DNA of 64,000 nucleotides from Rotaria socialis (taxonomy: Eukaryota > Rotifera > Eurotatoria > Philodinida > Philodinidae). Below the pieces are notes generated by a model. That model was not told where the DNA came from and made no database searches. It was given only the letters and a program-made list of their open reading frames with translations. Both the position numbers and the translations under genes were made by a program. Positions 50,876-64,000 of the stretch are shown here, one piece after another. The stretch's first letter is position 1. Each line of letters begins with the position of its first letter. Where the stretch lies: positions 558,001 through 622,000 of the forward strand of contig CAJNYU010000114.1 in NCBI GenBank assembly GCA_905331475.1. Direction: 5' to 3'.

Positions 50876-53118
50876 ACTGAAAAATCAACATAAAGATTTC
50901 TTTTTTCCTATTCATTCATCGAAATAAATAAATACGAATACATTCAAGTTGACTACAAAATAAATATTTAAAATAGAATAACGACTTGATTCACATTACT
51001 ATAGGTAAGAAAGAAGAAATTTGTGTAAAACAAAGCTCACACAAATCTTATGTTTACAATTCTTCTGCTAAATCTTGTGTAATAATTACGTTGATTTCTT
51101 AACCGATTTCATCAATGATTGAATCTAAAGGAGAATTGTAATAGTAATTTATTTTAAAATTGATCTTCAATTAATTATAACTGTTTAAATAAGTACTTAC
51201 TATCAGGAAATATTAGATCTCTTTTTCTTTGAATCATTTAATCCGAAGAGGAAATGTACTTATATCTAGCAATGATTACAAAGGGGAGAAAAACGTATCC
51301 CTACATTCCCAGAGTATTTGCAATTGATGGGATGTGTTTTTACTGCACCTCTATTTCATAATAGTTGTTAAGAAATACGCAATTTTTTCTTGAACATTAT
51401 TATGAGGAAGTTACCTATCATTTCGTGACGAATTAAACTAAAAGCATGCGATCTTATTTATGCAATTTGAATTTTGTAGATCAATATTTAGAATGTCATG
51501 AATAATTGAAACTGCTAGATGTCAGCTGAAAGCAGTGCTGGAAAATCGTTTTATTCGGTAATCCAAGCGTCAGAAATCGATGGAATGTACAAATGCTATG
51601 TATGTTCTAAAACTGTTCAAATCTTGACGATTTCTGTTCACATGCTTCTTGCTTTATTCGATAAAATTCAAATGAAGACGTTTATAAAAATTTAGAGGTA
51701 TATGGCCTCCAAATACTAAACATAACTTCAATTGAATTTGAATTTTTACTATTCGCAATTGTCAACACGTTCTCATTGTCTAGGTACAATCATTAAACAT
51801 GCATCTGTGCAATATCATTTATAGAGACCTAAATATTATATCCAATAAAAGATGTTTGAATATAAATTGAAATTATTCTTATCAGAATTTGTCGAGAATA
51901 AGTCAAAACAAAAACTATGGATTCATTCGTAAAGAGTAGAAGACAGCTAGGACGCGATTTATGAATATTATTTTTCAGATCTTGTAATGTCATTAGATTT
52001 AAAAAGCTCTATAAACTCTATCAAACAGAAACTGGATGGAATTGAATGAATGTTTGACTCAATATGCACTTGCCGTACCCAATATCTCGTCAAAATCAAC
52101 ACATTATTGGAAATGAGCACATTGTATATTAAAGTGCACAATGAATGTGGATCTATAAGAATAAAGTTTACACTCATCTCATCTATATTGGATTTTTCTA
52201 AGTTTTGTTTACATTAGTAAACTTATAGCTAGTTGTAGACATTGATTCCAACTTGGACATTGCTGCTCTACCGACTATGAATAAAACGAATTCTAGACTT
52301 CGTAATGATTCGTCTAATTATATTTAGTATGTATGCAAAGATTGACACCAAGAAGAAAAAACTTATATGAGCAGTTTCTGCCGTTTCAATCCATGCGAAT
52401 GATTCAGCATAAGCCTTCCCCCTCATTGAGGGATACATTTTATCATTGTCAATGTAGTTGTTTCGTATTAATATTCATGGAGGCTTGAACGGATTATTGT
52501 TTAGTGTAATTGCACCTAAAGAACTGGGTCTAGATTTGTAGATGTGCATAGGGACTGTGTTGTGAGTGTCGACACACTATATAATGACGGTTAAGAGTTT
52601 CTATAGAAGTGCCGAGTTTTGTTGCGAATTTCGACTGTCTTTATCTATGAAAGAGCTGAGCTATAACAGTATAGCTAAGGGCATGACGTGGAGAACATGG
52701 GTGAATGGTAGAAACCATCGAGTTTGAGATTGAATCTGAATCGAAAATTTTTGAACCTAGTAGGTTCTAATGTATATAAGTTGTAGTAGTGGAAGCGTAG
52801 ATTCATAGGAACAGTTATGTGGATAAATGAATTTACAAACATGCTCTTGCTCACATCTAAATCACACATTGATCAGCTAACTCACATACTATTCCAATAG
52901 TTCATTAATTGCAATGATTGACAATAAGAAAGAAATGATGTTTTTGTTGTCGAATCATATATTCAATAAGTAAAAAATGACAAGGAAGATTTTCAATGCT
53001 TTCACACAAACAAACTTCGCTGCCAATCGATATCTCACATTGAAAGCATAATGCCAATGAACTGCAACATATAAAGTCAATTCTACTCAAACAAAACAGC
53101 CATGCATGTTATGCCGGC

Positions 53119-53141
53119 CTCTCTCTCTCTCTCTCTCTCTC
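53119..53141. repeat. (CT)n microsatellite
   Basis: About eleven uninterrupted CT dinucleotides. Confidence 0.9.
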
Positions 53142-54952
53142 ATTCTGTTCTTTAAGTTACTCATTTCTATTCAATCTCAATCAAAAGAAGACAATGATGA
53201 AAATACAACAATTATGATCAATCAATAACATTGAACAAATATCACGAGAAATAGTATGAATAATATCTTGAAAAATTACGTGTTGATTTATTCAGAAAAA
53301 ATGGCCAATATCATATGTAATTGTTACAAACTATCATTAGAATGTAAAGAACATTTACGTAGTTTCGATAGAAAATTAGATTATGATCATGAAGATAAAC
53401 AGAATTATCTATGTCAACGTTTTCAAAAACTCATAAACGAAAAATGAATTACAGGAAAAAAAAACTTTTTCGGTTTATTAATATCGATATCTTATTAATT
53501 TTTATCACTTGATGCTGATCCTTTCGTTTTACTTTTATATAAATTATCTTCTATATTCAATTAAATTTGAAAAAGTTTACTAACTAAATAATATCAAGCG
53601 TCGAGTAGAATTCTTCTTCTATTTCACAGCATACTACTCCATTCATATCGCCAAGTTCATACCTGAACATTACATAAGAAAGCTGAGAAGAAAGAGTTCA
53701 GTCGGAAAAAAGTGGTCTCGAACGTGCTCGATTACGTCTATCTCAAAATTATTATAGAACTATTGGAGCATATTTCTATTAAGAAAAATATTTTCTCCAT
53801 AATTAACTAAAAATAACTTCTCATTTGAGACGTATGAGCTTTAGATCTTAATAGCAAAATTTAACTTGTATCGTCTTAGTGAGAGAAAATAGAAAATGCA
53901 GTGATCTCTATCAAAATACATTTGTATGTATCTACATCTGACAAATCATAAGTGGCATTAATGAATTATTGTCAGGTATACTCAAATAAAACAGTTCTAT
54001 GATATGTCTCTTTGTTTTTTTTTTGTATTTTCCTAGAAATATGAAATAATCTGAACCAGCAATTTTCCTTTATATTTCATAGACATTAATCATATCAGGA
54101 AAAAAACTGTAATAATGATATTCAGCATATATAGCGTTCTCGATAAGAAATAAAACATGGATCAAGTGAGTTATTCATTCTAATAATTTTGCCTTTCTTT
54201 TGCTATACCAATATGGTTTTGATGTCAAATAAAGCTAGTAACCATAACTACATATACGTATGAGTATGTTTGAATCTATTCATTGATCGTGGCAAAAATA
54301 TTCTATAATATCTGGTTGATATAATTGCATTTATATATTTATATATATGTACGTAAATATAACGTGAGTACGTGCCATGTACACTTCATCTGATTTCGAT
54401 GAAACAAGAATATATATACATTACATGTGCGTGTGTCTCTGTATGAAATATCTAATGATCGGATAATGAAGGGTCGTTTGTTCGTTCGTTCGTATGCTGA
54501 CACGCATCATATCGACTACTAAAAAGAACTAATGTGCATAGACATTTGGTGAAAATATCTAATGATTCTAATCTTTCGATTGTTTAACATATATTTTTGC
54601 TGCTTTTTATTTTTGTATTGTATGTGCGAGAAAGATTTAGTTATCCTCATTGATTCATCATGTTTTATAGTCACCAATGACTGTCGAAGTTCAAGGTACA
54701 GCGAAGTAAGGTATATCTTGTATTTGCGTAAGTTATTTATGAGTGACTGTATGACACAAAAAAAGTGAAAATGAAAGAAAATGAAGTAACGATAAGGAGA
54801 AGAATAAATACGTTCACACATTGAACTTCCCTCAACGCGAACACTCCTACCACGTAACCCTTTTTATGTATGTTACTATTCATCAAACCATCGATTATTA
54901 AGCCGTCGATGAGAGAAAAGATAGCCAGACAATAGACAAAGAACAAAAGACC

Positions 54953-54975
54953 GAGAGAGAGAGAGAGAGAGAGAG
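54953..54975. repeat. (GA)n microsatellite
   Basis: About eleven uninterrupted GA dinucleotides, followed by purine-rich sequence. Confidence 0.9.
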
Positions 54976-55552
54976 CAAGAGAGTGAAGAAAAAAAAGAAA
55001 AATTCTGTCGGACAATACTCATGAGAGTACCATACGTTCGGTACGAGAAAGAAAAAAATTCCCGCTGACTACCTCGAGCACCTATATAGTCATTCTCTAA
55101 ATTTTATTCATTTTAAGATTAAAGTATAAATAGTAACTATCATGTCATGCTGATCGAGTGAATGAGAGTTTGTTTTTATAACATTGAAAAGGTTATCTAT
55201 TTATTAGCCCTGTTTGAGTCTATCAGTGCGAATGTTTCTTCGTATCGCTTCTTATATCAAGCCTGTCTTTTTTTCTCGCCTAATAAATATTCAGTCAGTA
55301 ATGAATCTTTTCACACACTATTCAATTTAATCTGCTAAGAACATTATTGCGGTGAGTTGAACATGCGTTATAAACAGAAAATGTATAGTAAATCATAATT
55401 TGACCGTAAGAAACGCAGCAACATATTCACTGTCAGTCATTTTCTTCTTCTTTCTACATGTCATGCGTGAAGTAGTACTTACCGCTTCGTTATGAATTCT
55501 CATGCATAACATTGCATCATAGACTCATCACAACTACCGTTGTTCAATCAAT

Positions 55553-55574
55553 TTATATATATATATATATATAT
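55553..55574. repeat. (AT)n microsatellite
   Basis: About ten AT dinucleotides roughly 90 bp before the MRL adaptor start codon, presumably in promoter or 5' UTR. Confidence 0.85.
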
Positions 55575-55657
55575 GAGTAAAATAGACAAGCAGAAACAGT
55601 CGATCTTTTCATGTTCTTTTGTATTTTATATATTTTAGAGATTAAATTGAAATAAAA

Positions 55658-58600
55658 ATGTTTCATCGAATGTTTCTACGTCGATCTTCAATGTCCAGTA
55701 TAAGTGAAGAATCAGAAAGGGATGATAATGATCAAATTGATGACAACTTGGTGAGAAATAAAGAATATATAAATGGAAAACAAAATCAATTATCAATTAA
55801 TTTAAACGTTCAAAATTGTCTTGGTGATTTGAATACTTTGAAAGAAGTAAGATATGTGTTTTTTTTTCATATTTAGTTGTAGTTCCTTCCTCCTGATCGA
55901 TAATTTATTGTTATACTGAGAAGAAGAAAAAAATACATTCCCTTGAACCACAACCGATTAGCAAGACTGTTACTTCTTCATTCTATCAATATATTTATTG
56001 TGGTGTCATATTGCTATACCGGATGTAACATAGATTTATGAGTCTACTTTTCACCTGCTACCGTAACCTCATTAGCTTATTAACATTCTAAAGAGAAGGC
56101 TATCAAAGAAGAAAAGATCATCGACAAAAATCATGTAATTCAACATGCGTATCAATATCATAGAAAAAAATACACATTGAATATAACGTAAAGGAAGCTA
56201 TTTTGTTTAAATTCTAGGAAATACGAGAAGCATATGAAGAATTATCAACTTTGGAAAGACAAGTTCAACAGAAAACATCATCAACAATATCCAATGTAAA
56301 TCAAGGTAATTTTTATACTGTTTTTGCTCGGAGAAAAATAAAAAAGAATATTAATTTATGATCACATAATATCCATTAGGGACTATGATATATGAGTCGT
56401 GATACAGAATAAACTACGAAATAGTTTTAACCGAACTAAAATATCGTGCATCATTTCAGTAGGCCATTGAAAAAGGCCAATTAAAACATAGTATTTCGTT
56501 TGTTTTTTATCTTTAGAAAACGACCTTGACATATTGCTTGGCCATCTTCACAAATTTGAACAACGATTAGATGAAAAAACAAGGTTTCATGATGAAATTA
56601 ATTCATCGAAGAAGAAATCTATTTCATCATCAATTATTGCACAATTCAATGAACTTGATCAAACCTTAGTTACATTAACTAATACATTGAATAATCTTGA
56701 AATCGAATTGGTTGATTCAGGAAATAGTTCCTCATCATCGGCGATTAGTGATTTAAATGGAAACCATCAAGTTGATAGTGAAGAACATTTTTCCGATAGT
56801 GGCTTGTCTCAATCAACTGACTCAATTAGTTTACCATTAATTAGTCAACAGATATCAAATACTTCTAGTGTATGTCAAATTTTGTACGAAATAAAAAGAT
56901 TGATTTTTCTTTTTTTTTATAGATTCTTTCATGTGACACGTTAAAAAATACGAATGGAGAAAATCAAATACGTTTAGCATTACAAAAAATACACGAAGCA
57001 AATATAAAAAAACTTTTCGTAAAAATTTATAATGAAGATCAATCGGCAAAAAATATTTTAATTGATGAAACGATGTCTGTATATCAAATATTAATATTGC
57101 TTTTTCATAAATATCATTTGAGACCAACATTAAATTATTCGATTGTTGAAGATTTACCGGATTTACACCTATATCGTATATTTGAAGATCATCAAAATTT
57201 AATAAATGACGGTTTAATTTATTGGGCACGTGATACATGTAATCGAATATGTTTTTAAGAACATCAAAATAAATATATGATTTTTGAAGAACCAAAAACG
57301 TTTTTTTCTATAAGTGATAAAATTCTCGATGATATTATGACTGATGTTATATCAATAGATACCATAAGTCTACCTGATCATATAACAAGTACACTTTATA
57401 TTAAAGATAAGAATCGAAAACTATGGAAAAAATATACATGTATTTTACGTCAATCAGGTATTTATCAAATACCAAAATCTTCTTCAACGAAACAAGATCT
57501 TGTTTGTCTACTTAAATTTGATTCTAATATACAATTATATCATGCTAATAATTGGATTGAATCATTGCGATCACCGACTTCATATGGATTTGCATTAAAA
57601 CCTGCACATATACAGAAAAAATCAAATAAATATATACATTACTTATGTACGCATACATCAGATGAATATCAACGTTGGATAAATGGTATTCGCATTATTT
57701 TATGTGGTTTTCAATTATACAAAAATTATCAACAAATGACTCAAGTTGTTGATGATGAAATTGATAATCTCGTCAATCTTTTACCTAATCAACATTATTT
57801 TAATTTCATAACATCATCATCATCATCAATGCATCATTCTATTTCAAGTATTTCTTCACCTATTAGTCAAATTATTTATGATGCAACAGAATCACATAAA
57901 ACACTTATTGATATTGATAGTGCATCTACAAAATATATGTCTCATTCATTAGGTACATTACTTTTCATTTATAAATTCATTCTTTTGACAAACATCATTA
58001 TCTCAATCATAAACTGAGTAGCTATAAGGTAGAAAATCAAGTCTATTGGTCTATGCCTGAAATGCTCTCGGGGGGACAAGAAGTAAACACCTGTCTTTAC
58101 ATATTCGATACTACCTCGTATCCACTGCTTATGAATTGAATATTTTCATTTGGATCAACTTCTGATCGGAGCATTAGAAAATTCGTGCCTTATACAATTA
58201 ATCACAAAGAATTGTTTATTCTCTGATTATTTTTTTAAAAATCATTTGTGCATATTTTTGTTTTTGAAATAGATCGTTTTCAAGAATCAAAAGCATCTTT
58301 CGCACGTTCATCATCATTTCATTCTTCTTTACGTTATTCGAAAACAAATAAAAATCAGCAAAAAGCTTATCGTACTAAATCAATCTCACCACTTGAAAGT
58401 TCATTAAATAAAAATCATGGCTTACTCTTCAAACGTTCAAAATCTGCGAAAGAAATTTCTTCACGAGTCTCTTCAACACAACGTTCAAAATCACATAAAC
58501 TTTCGTCGTCATCATCAATTATTCCATTTATCAATCAATGTATACAACCAGATAAAACACGTATTCATATGAAGCCGCCAAAACGACCGCCACCACCAAT

Positions 58601-58733
58601 TCCTCCAAAGTCATCATCAAGTATCAGTAACCATATATATGATTCATTACAAGATACTCCACTTCTAAATCATGAAAACAGTCGGATACTGCCGGTCTCT
58701 CGATTACTTTCGTCTGGAGTCACAGAGTTGTAG
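55658..58733 (+). pseudogene. MRL-family adaptor (RIAM/lamellipodin/MIG-10) with in-frame stop
   Basis: MRL proteins couple Ras-family GTPases to actin regulators and integrin activation. Exons 55658-55846, 56218-56305, 56517-56869, 56923-57952 and 58273-58733 give 707 codons with agreeing phases. An N-terminal coiled region is followed by the RA domain (LALQKIHEANIKKLFVKIYN, FEDHQNLINDGLIYWARDT), the PH domain (STLYIKDKNRKLWKKYTCIL, SGIYQIPK, IHYLCTHTSDEYQRWINGIR) and a Ser-rich tail with PPKRPPPPIPPK for EVH1/SH3 partners. Codon 322 (57256-57258) is TAA, between NRICF and EHQNKYMIFEEP, where relatives have a hydrophobic residue in an ungapped RA-PH linker. Everything downstream stays open and conserved. 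It may be a young pseudogene, a readthrough product or a base error. If real, a truncated product would lose the PH domain and the proline motifs. Confidence 0.82.
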
Positions 58734-59829
58734 AAGAAAAGCATCAACTTCAGAGAAAAAATATTACTAACCGGTGATCTATGCTTGCACATTCTTAGTA
58801 TGAATAGACGAAGTGCCTTCTTATCATTGTGCATTTTTATTACAATAATCATGATTGTTTTTTCGAAACTTTCCATCTAAATATGAATTACTTGTATTTA
58901 AGTTTCTTTCTTTTTCTTGTGTAATTTTCATGATAAAGTATACCTCTATGTCTAATAATCACGCAGCTCCTTTTTTAGTTCAAGGAACAAATTAATTTTT
59001 TTTTCTGTCACCAGTATATTTCAAGAAGAAAAGTACAAAAAAATTATGCAAACGAAACAGATAGAGACAAACAAGTGCATCTTTGTTTTTTTCTTCTGGC
59101 TAGTAAGAATGACTAACTAAATAGTAGTATCAATTAAGAGTTCTTTTTGTTGGCATTTCATTACTGAAATATATATGAAAAGAAAGAAAGAAAGAAAGAA
59201 TTCGATAGGCGCAAAGGTACCACGAGAATATGTTTACACAAAAGAATATTTTATTTCATTGGTTAGTGATACGTGTATTCTGATGTTGTGTACGTGCTTA
59301 TTTACAACTACTGGGGACAACGAATAGATCAGTATATAAATGTAAATTATCACCATCATGTGTATCTAGAGAATAGAAAGAATCTAGTTTTAGTAATTTT
59401 TCTTATAGTCTCTCAGGAATATAGATCAATATGTGTTACCATTAATAGAGACAATTTTTTCGTTAAAAATAAGCTTTGTCAACAACAGAATTTCCTCTAT
59501 TAGTGCCTCAATTGCGACACGAGACATTCTGCATTAGCTACAGTCTATGTGATAGCAATGTTGACAAGCGATCCTGGTCAAAAATTTTACTAATGCAATG
59601 AAAAATCTCAATATTTTGGATGCAGTTCATTTTTAAGAGAAAAAAAAATTGTGTATTTCACAAGTAATCATACAATAGAAACATTCAATTGAGTAAATTT
59701 CTGTTTTGGAAAATCATTCTATCGGATTTGGAGTACAATCAGGATTTTAGATTTTTTGCACTGAATAAATTTTGAGATTTTATACACTTCAGAGAAGATT
59801 AAATTTACTTTGAAACTGTCTGTTTTGTT
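58734..59829. other. Intergenic, nothing recognised
   Basis: It holds the 3' flank of the MRL gene and an AAAG microsatellite at 59178. The 76-codon frame at 59273-59503 shows no family features. Confidence 0.45.
59178..59200. repeat. (AAAG)n microsatellite
   Basis: Five to six tandem AAAG units. Confidence 0.9.
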
Positions 59830-61680
59830 GAACAATAGCGGGAACCATTATTGATTCATGTTGTGGCATTTGTACAGTAATAGTTGTTGTTGAAGAAATC
59901 ATAGAAGGATATTGTGGTATGAAACGTACATTTTAGTCTCGTAATCATTGATCATATAACTGAGCTACTGTTTCGACTACATCAGATGAAATGGATTGCA
60001 TCTGAAAATAGCTCAAATAAAAGAAATGTATGTTTTACTTTATAAAATGATTAGATTATTAAGAAATTTTGGTTGTTTAACATTAGATAATAAATTAGGA
60101 TCGCTAGGTGCGCTATCAAGCATAATACGTATCCTTTTGTTGATTTCATTTCAACTTTGTAAGCTATTTTTGGACTTTAATATTGTACAGACCAATATCA
60201 CAGTATGATATTAAACCATGTTTTTAATTCTTTCATCACGAATTTTTTATGCTTCGACCACTCATTTAATACAATCAAAATGTGTCTCACCATTAAATAT
60301 CTGTGAGGATAGTTGACAATGCATTCCTAATGAATCAATGAGACTACCAAGTTCCTAGAGAACTAAATGTAAAATGGTAATGGTTAATTTAAATTTTGAA
60401 GATTTCCATTTCAGCATTTGGTACCGAATTCGAGATCATTGGATATGTTTTCTGCACTTCTTATATGATCAAAATAAAAGCATGAACTGATCAAACTCTT
60501 TTTTTTCTTCTACCATAATTACATATCAAAATCTTCTGTAAACATCACGAATGCATACAAAAGGAATCTTCGTGAATTGAATCAATCGTAAACAACAGTA
60601 TTGAACATAAATTATGAAAGATACAACAAAATAGAGATAAAAATTAGTTAATGAAGAGCACCAACCAAAAGTGATACGTTTACAAAATATAACGTAAATA
60701 AGTCATTGGTCTCTAATGATTAATTATTTTTGGACGGAAACTATTTTCTGTTATATTTTACTTAGTACCGTTAACTATAGTATAATAAAGATAACGTCCA
60801 CATGCTGATTCAATAATAGAGTAACAAATAGGCTGTGCTAATAAGTTTTCCTTTCATTCTAAAACAAAATACCTGAAGAGCTGTACAATCTGATAATTGG
60901 CCAATATCATTAATGCGCCATGCAACTTAAGTATTGTATTTAACATGTAATTCAGAATCAGGATTATTTAGACTTCGTTGTATAGATATTTAAGTTCGGC
61001 TTATTTGATTGCTAGCTGTCTGCAGCTTTTAACAATATACTAGGATATAAGTTAGGATAGGATAAGACTGGCTTTGGAGATCGATTTTATTGGACTAACC
61101 TTTCGACTAATTGAATATAAAGCGCTACAATCTATTATAAGGATCAATATATATATAGAACAACAGATGAAGAAGTTGAAAGTATTTTTTTTTATAGTTT
61201 TTAAGTAAAAAAAAGATAAAAATAAAGTATTAAAATTGTGCTTTAAAATTTTTCGCTTACTTGATTCATCATTTCAGTGACAGGTAAAAGAGTTCAACAT
61301 TTCAAATGAATACTCAATATGGCCGTTGTCGCTGTCAATGATTTGGCACAAAGATGACCTTCGACCGGTGATCGATAGTTGATTTCATTTTTAATGTAGT
61401 GGATATAAAATATATCAATTGCGTTATAAGATAGTTAATGGTCATTCTTTTACCTTCAAAAGCGACGATATAATTTATTAACTGATGTTATACTCTAATA
61501 TGCAGTATAGGCAGTAGTTTCATCAAATGCTAGAAGCTCAATGATTATTTAATTTAGCCCTTTGTATTTATGTGACTCTAGAACATGAGCACAATATCTA
61601 TGATGCTTGAGATAAATATTGAAGGATCCAAAAATTTCAATGAAGTCTAAAAATGAATACTATGATATGAGTTACAAATG
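59830..61680 (-). pseudogene. Eroded minus-strand gene, family not recognised
   Basis: The reverse strand gives a series of protein-like segments interrupted by stops and frame shifts. In gene order they include ELLAFDETTAYTAY, YRSPVEGHLCAKSLTATTAI, IQRSLNNPDSELHVKYNT, VAWRINDIGQLSDCTALQ, LGSLIDSLGMHCQLSSQIF, RIMLDSAPSDPNLLSNVKQP, MQSISSDVVETVAQLYDQ and a Thr/Met-rich end. Some lie beside donor or acceptor motifs (for example MMNQ/GTAAGC near 61260), so exon boundaries partly survive. The segments are helical and polar, but I cannot assign a family. The density of stops argues for a dead copy. Confidence 0.45.
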
Positions 61681-61947
61681 ACTTACTCTTACCGAGCTGG
61701 TAGCGTTTTGACTTAGAATTGAAGAGAAAATAACAGATTAGATAGTAAGAACGATTTTTCGCATGAAAAAAGAAACAGTATTTCCTGCGTTTAGCGAAGG
61801 CAAAAGAAACTGAGATATTCTTTGGACGTATGAAAATTTTTACAATTTCGATGTTACATTGAGTCACATACGAGACGATGAATGTTTTTCCTGTAAATTA
61901 TTGAACTTCTTTATATTCTCTGTTTATTGAGTTTTAGATATTTTACG

Positions 61948-64000
61948 ATGACACTTTTCGTAAGCTTATGTATATCTCTTCTGCTATGCATGCTTCTATT
62001 CGATAAAAGTCTTTCACAATTCGAATGGATAGCATATGATAAAATCGATGAAATCATGGATAGAATGAATGCTGTTAATGGTATGAATTGTTTTCAAAAG
62101 CAACCAAGTGAATTATTATTACCTGAAGAAGCTGTTTATCAAAAACCATCGATTGAGATGCTTAAAAAAGATATCATTATGAGAAATCGAACACAATTAT
62201 TACATATACGAAATATGGCTCATCGAAATGCTCTTTTATTCAGTTATCTATTTCAACGTTTATTTGATTTCGAAGAACCTGGACTTACTTATATACTTTT
62301 ACACAATGCTGGTAATTTTCAAAAAATTACTTTTTATAGAATATAGAAATTATTTCTTCTTGTACTATATAGCCGATGTCACTGGTGGTCGAAGTATGAT
62401 CAATGGTTCAGGAATTTACTTTGATCAAGATAAATATTATCCACATTGGTATAAAAATTTTTTTAACAAAACAATCTCATTATTTGGTCCATATGCTTGG
62501 CGAGCTGATGATTTCTATGGTAGAAGAAGACAAGATGACTTTTAATCATAAGAAAATAGTTTTCCTGCTTTATTTTTCGTAGATGCATTCAATTGGAAAC
62601 ATGAATGGACAAATCAAACTATACAAGAAGAAGATAGTGGAGCAGGTCGAAATCATCAATATACATCACGTTACAATCGAAGAAATGAATGGTATAGTAA
62701 ATGGTTGCCAGATCAAACACGCAATGATCAAGGACGAGGTGAAAATAAAATATTCGCTTTTTGCGCATTGATAATTTATAACGCGGAAATGTATGTGTTT
62801 TTTTTGAATTGTATAGGTAAACCTGTACATACTGTTCAATTATTACTAGCTGATAGAATGTATAAACTTCGAGATGTACCTCAAAATTTTGAATTTTATG
62901 GCCCTCCACATCCAGAAGATCCACAAGGTAAACTTATTCGTGCTAAAAAATGCAGAAGAGAAACACACATTTGCTTTGAATTTTCTCAGGTCCGACTCTG
63001 TGGACACGTCCATATTTTGATTGTGGCCGATCAGATAAATGGATCATTAGTTCTGTTTCACCTATTGTGGATATATATCCACGTCATACAGAATATCGAC
63101 ATTTACAATCAATGCGTAATTTAGCAGTTGCTGTCACTCACATCGATTTTCTTATGACGGATATTAATCAATGTATTGAAGTTGGTCAAACAAGTGCACA
63201 AACCAATGATCCACAATCTAAGCAACCAAATTTATTTGCTGGTACAGATAAATGTAAGCCGACAACACGTTGTGAACCATTATTTGGCTTTGGATTTCGA
63301 CGTGGTGGTTATCAATGTCTTTGTCAACCTGGTTTTCGTTATCCACCATATCAAGATGGACCATTTAAAGGTTATGTTATTGAAAAAGCAACAAAAGAAG
63401 AATATCAAAATAACTTTGATTGCATCAAAGTTGAATGTACGTATCATATCATATCAATTATATATATATATAAGGTCAGAATATCATTAGTTATTTCTAC
63501 GAAATCGCTTAGATGAATGATGCGGGGAAAATTTGCCTGAAAAAACGCATAGAATAGCTTGGAGATCTAAGAAGTTTATGTCAACATTATTTATTAGCAG
63601 TGATATCGCTAAGATAACAAAGCTCTAAATGAAATGAGGTGTGCTCTTCTTTTTCATAATCTTTCTTTTAAAGGTTCAAAGCATTACGTCTTAAGTCACG
63701 TGTTTTTGTTTTCATTCGCTTTGATGTTTATTATTTTTTACGGAAGATGGGGAAGAACACGGCCATTTCTGATCTCATTTAAGAGCTGTTAGTCTTTAAT
63801 ATGAAAATCATTGAAAACGATCATAACACAGTCATCCCCTAACAACATTCATCTAATGTATGTTGTTTTATAGGAAAACATCTTTTGTTCAAAGTTTTAT
63901 TTGACTTCGAGTAAAATTATTGATGTTCTACATGAGTTTTAATTCTGTGTATACTTTAGTTAGTTTCTTTCGAGCGAACAATTTGAAAATTTTAGAAGGC
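61948..64000 (+). CDS. GPR158/GPR179-like receptor, N-terminal part (truncated by window)
   Basis: GPR158 is an orphan-type class C receptor that senses glycine through an extracellular Cache domain and binds RGS7-Gbeta5. Exons found: 61948-62311, 62373-62519, 62583-62738, 62817-62927 and 62990-63436, with introns of 53-78 bp, in phase and covering about 408 codons. A signal peptide (MTLFVSLCISLLLCMLLF) opens the protein. A Cache-type ectodomain follows, with blocks such as PGLTYILLHNAADVTGGRS and FGPYAWRADDFYG. Next comes the family's Cys-rich segment CEPLFGFGFRRGGYQCLCQPGF. The next donor is at 63437; later exons, with the seven TM helices, must lie beyond the window. Drosophila Smog belongs to the same family. 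The ATG at 61948 is the first in frame upstream of the signal peptide. Confidence 0.82.

Larger units (their letters stand above)
50940..55657. other. 4.7 kb mostly non-coding stretch
   Basis: No clear gene. A short plus-strand frame at about 53300-53447 (MANIICNCYKLSLECKEHLRSF..., 48 codons, preceded by an acceptor-like TTTATTCAG) could be a real small exon, but it has no partner exon or recognised family. Microsatellites occur at 53119, 54953 and 55553. Confidence 0.4.

Noticed and set aside
1-64000. CRISPR arrays, bacterial operons, rRNA or telomeric repeats
   Set aside because: No regularly spaced direct repeats, no rRNA-like conserved stretches and no telomere-type arrays were seen; the (ATTAGT)n run is a short internal microsatellite.

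Overview
The window is animal nuclear DNA. It is strongly AT-rich. Its genes are interrupted by short GT-AG introns, mostly 40 to 100 bp, with a few long ones. The recognisable products are animal ones: a DSL-type Notch ligand, a GPR158-like receptor, a RIAM/lamellipodin-type adaptor, the centriolar protein OFD1, dynein light chain Tctex-type, a PLAC8 protein and a rhodopsin-like GPCR. Small introns, AT richness, Tan/C45-type hydrolases and decaying gene copies suggest a rotifer, perhaps a bdelloid. That is inference; no sequence here proves the species. All exon models were built by hand from reading frame, splice consensus and family conservation.

Layout. 328-699 (+): a two-exon amidated-neuropeptide precursor. 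2246-4723: two unrecognised minus-strand coding exons. 5391-5711 (+): a small single-pass membrane protein. 6931-8235 (-): an HMCES/SRAP-like pseudogene lying directly downstream of an intact dynein light chain Tctex-type gene (8383-8822, -). 8.85-14.93 kb is gene-poor. 14931-16264 (-): a class A GPCR. 19958-21390 (-): a C45/Tan-like N-terminal-nucleophile hydrolase, divergent from OFD1 (21750-31761, +, 23 exons). OFD1 converges on a DSL Notch ligand (31947-38412, -, at least 14 exons). 42605-43152 (-): a PLAC8 protein. 46711-47190 (+): a coding remnant with stops. 50558-50875 (+): a secreted cystine-knot-like peptide. 55658-58733 (+): an MRL-family adaptor with an in-frame stop between its RA and PH domains. 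About 59.8-61.7 kb (-): an eroded gene. 61948 to the window end (+): the 5' part of a GPR158-like receptor.

There is no operon-like organisation. The genes are independent, with one divergent pair (C45 hydrolase/OFD1) and one convergent pair (OFD1/DSL ligand). Several loci (HMCES, the 46.7 kb remnant, the 60-61.7 kb remnant and probably the MRL gene) are broken, while neighbours such as DYNLT1, OFD1, the C45 hydrolase and PLAC8 have fully open, phase-consistent models. This looks like piecemeal loss of redundant copies. The most notable items are the neuropeptide precursor, the knottin-like peptide, the MRL nonsense codon, the HMCES decay, and an interrupted EGF repeat next to a hairpin-rich repeat cluster inside the Notch-ligand gene.
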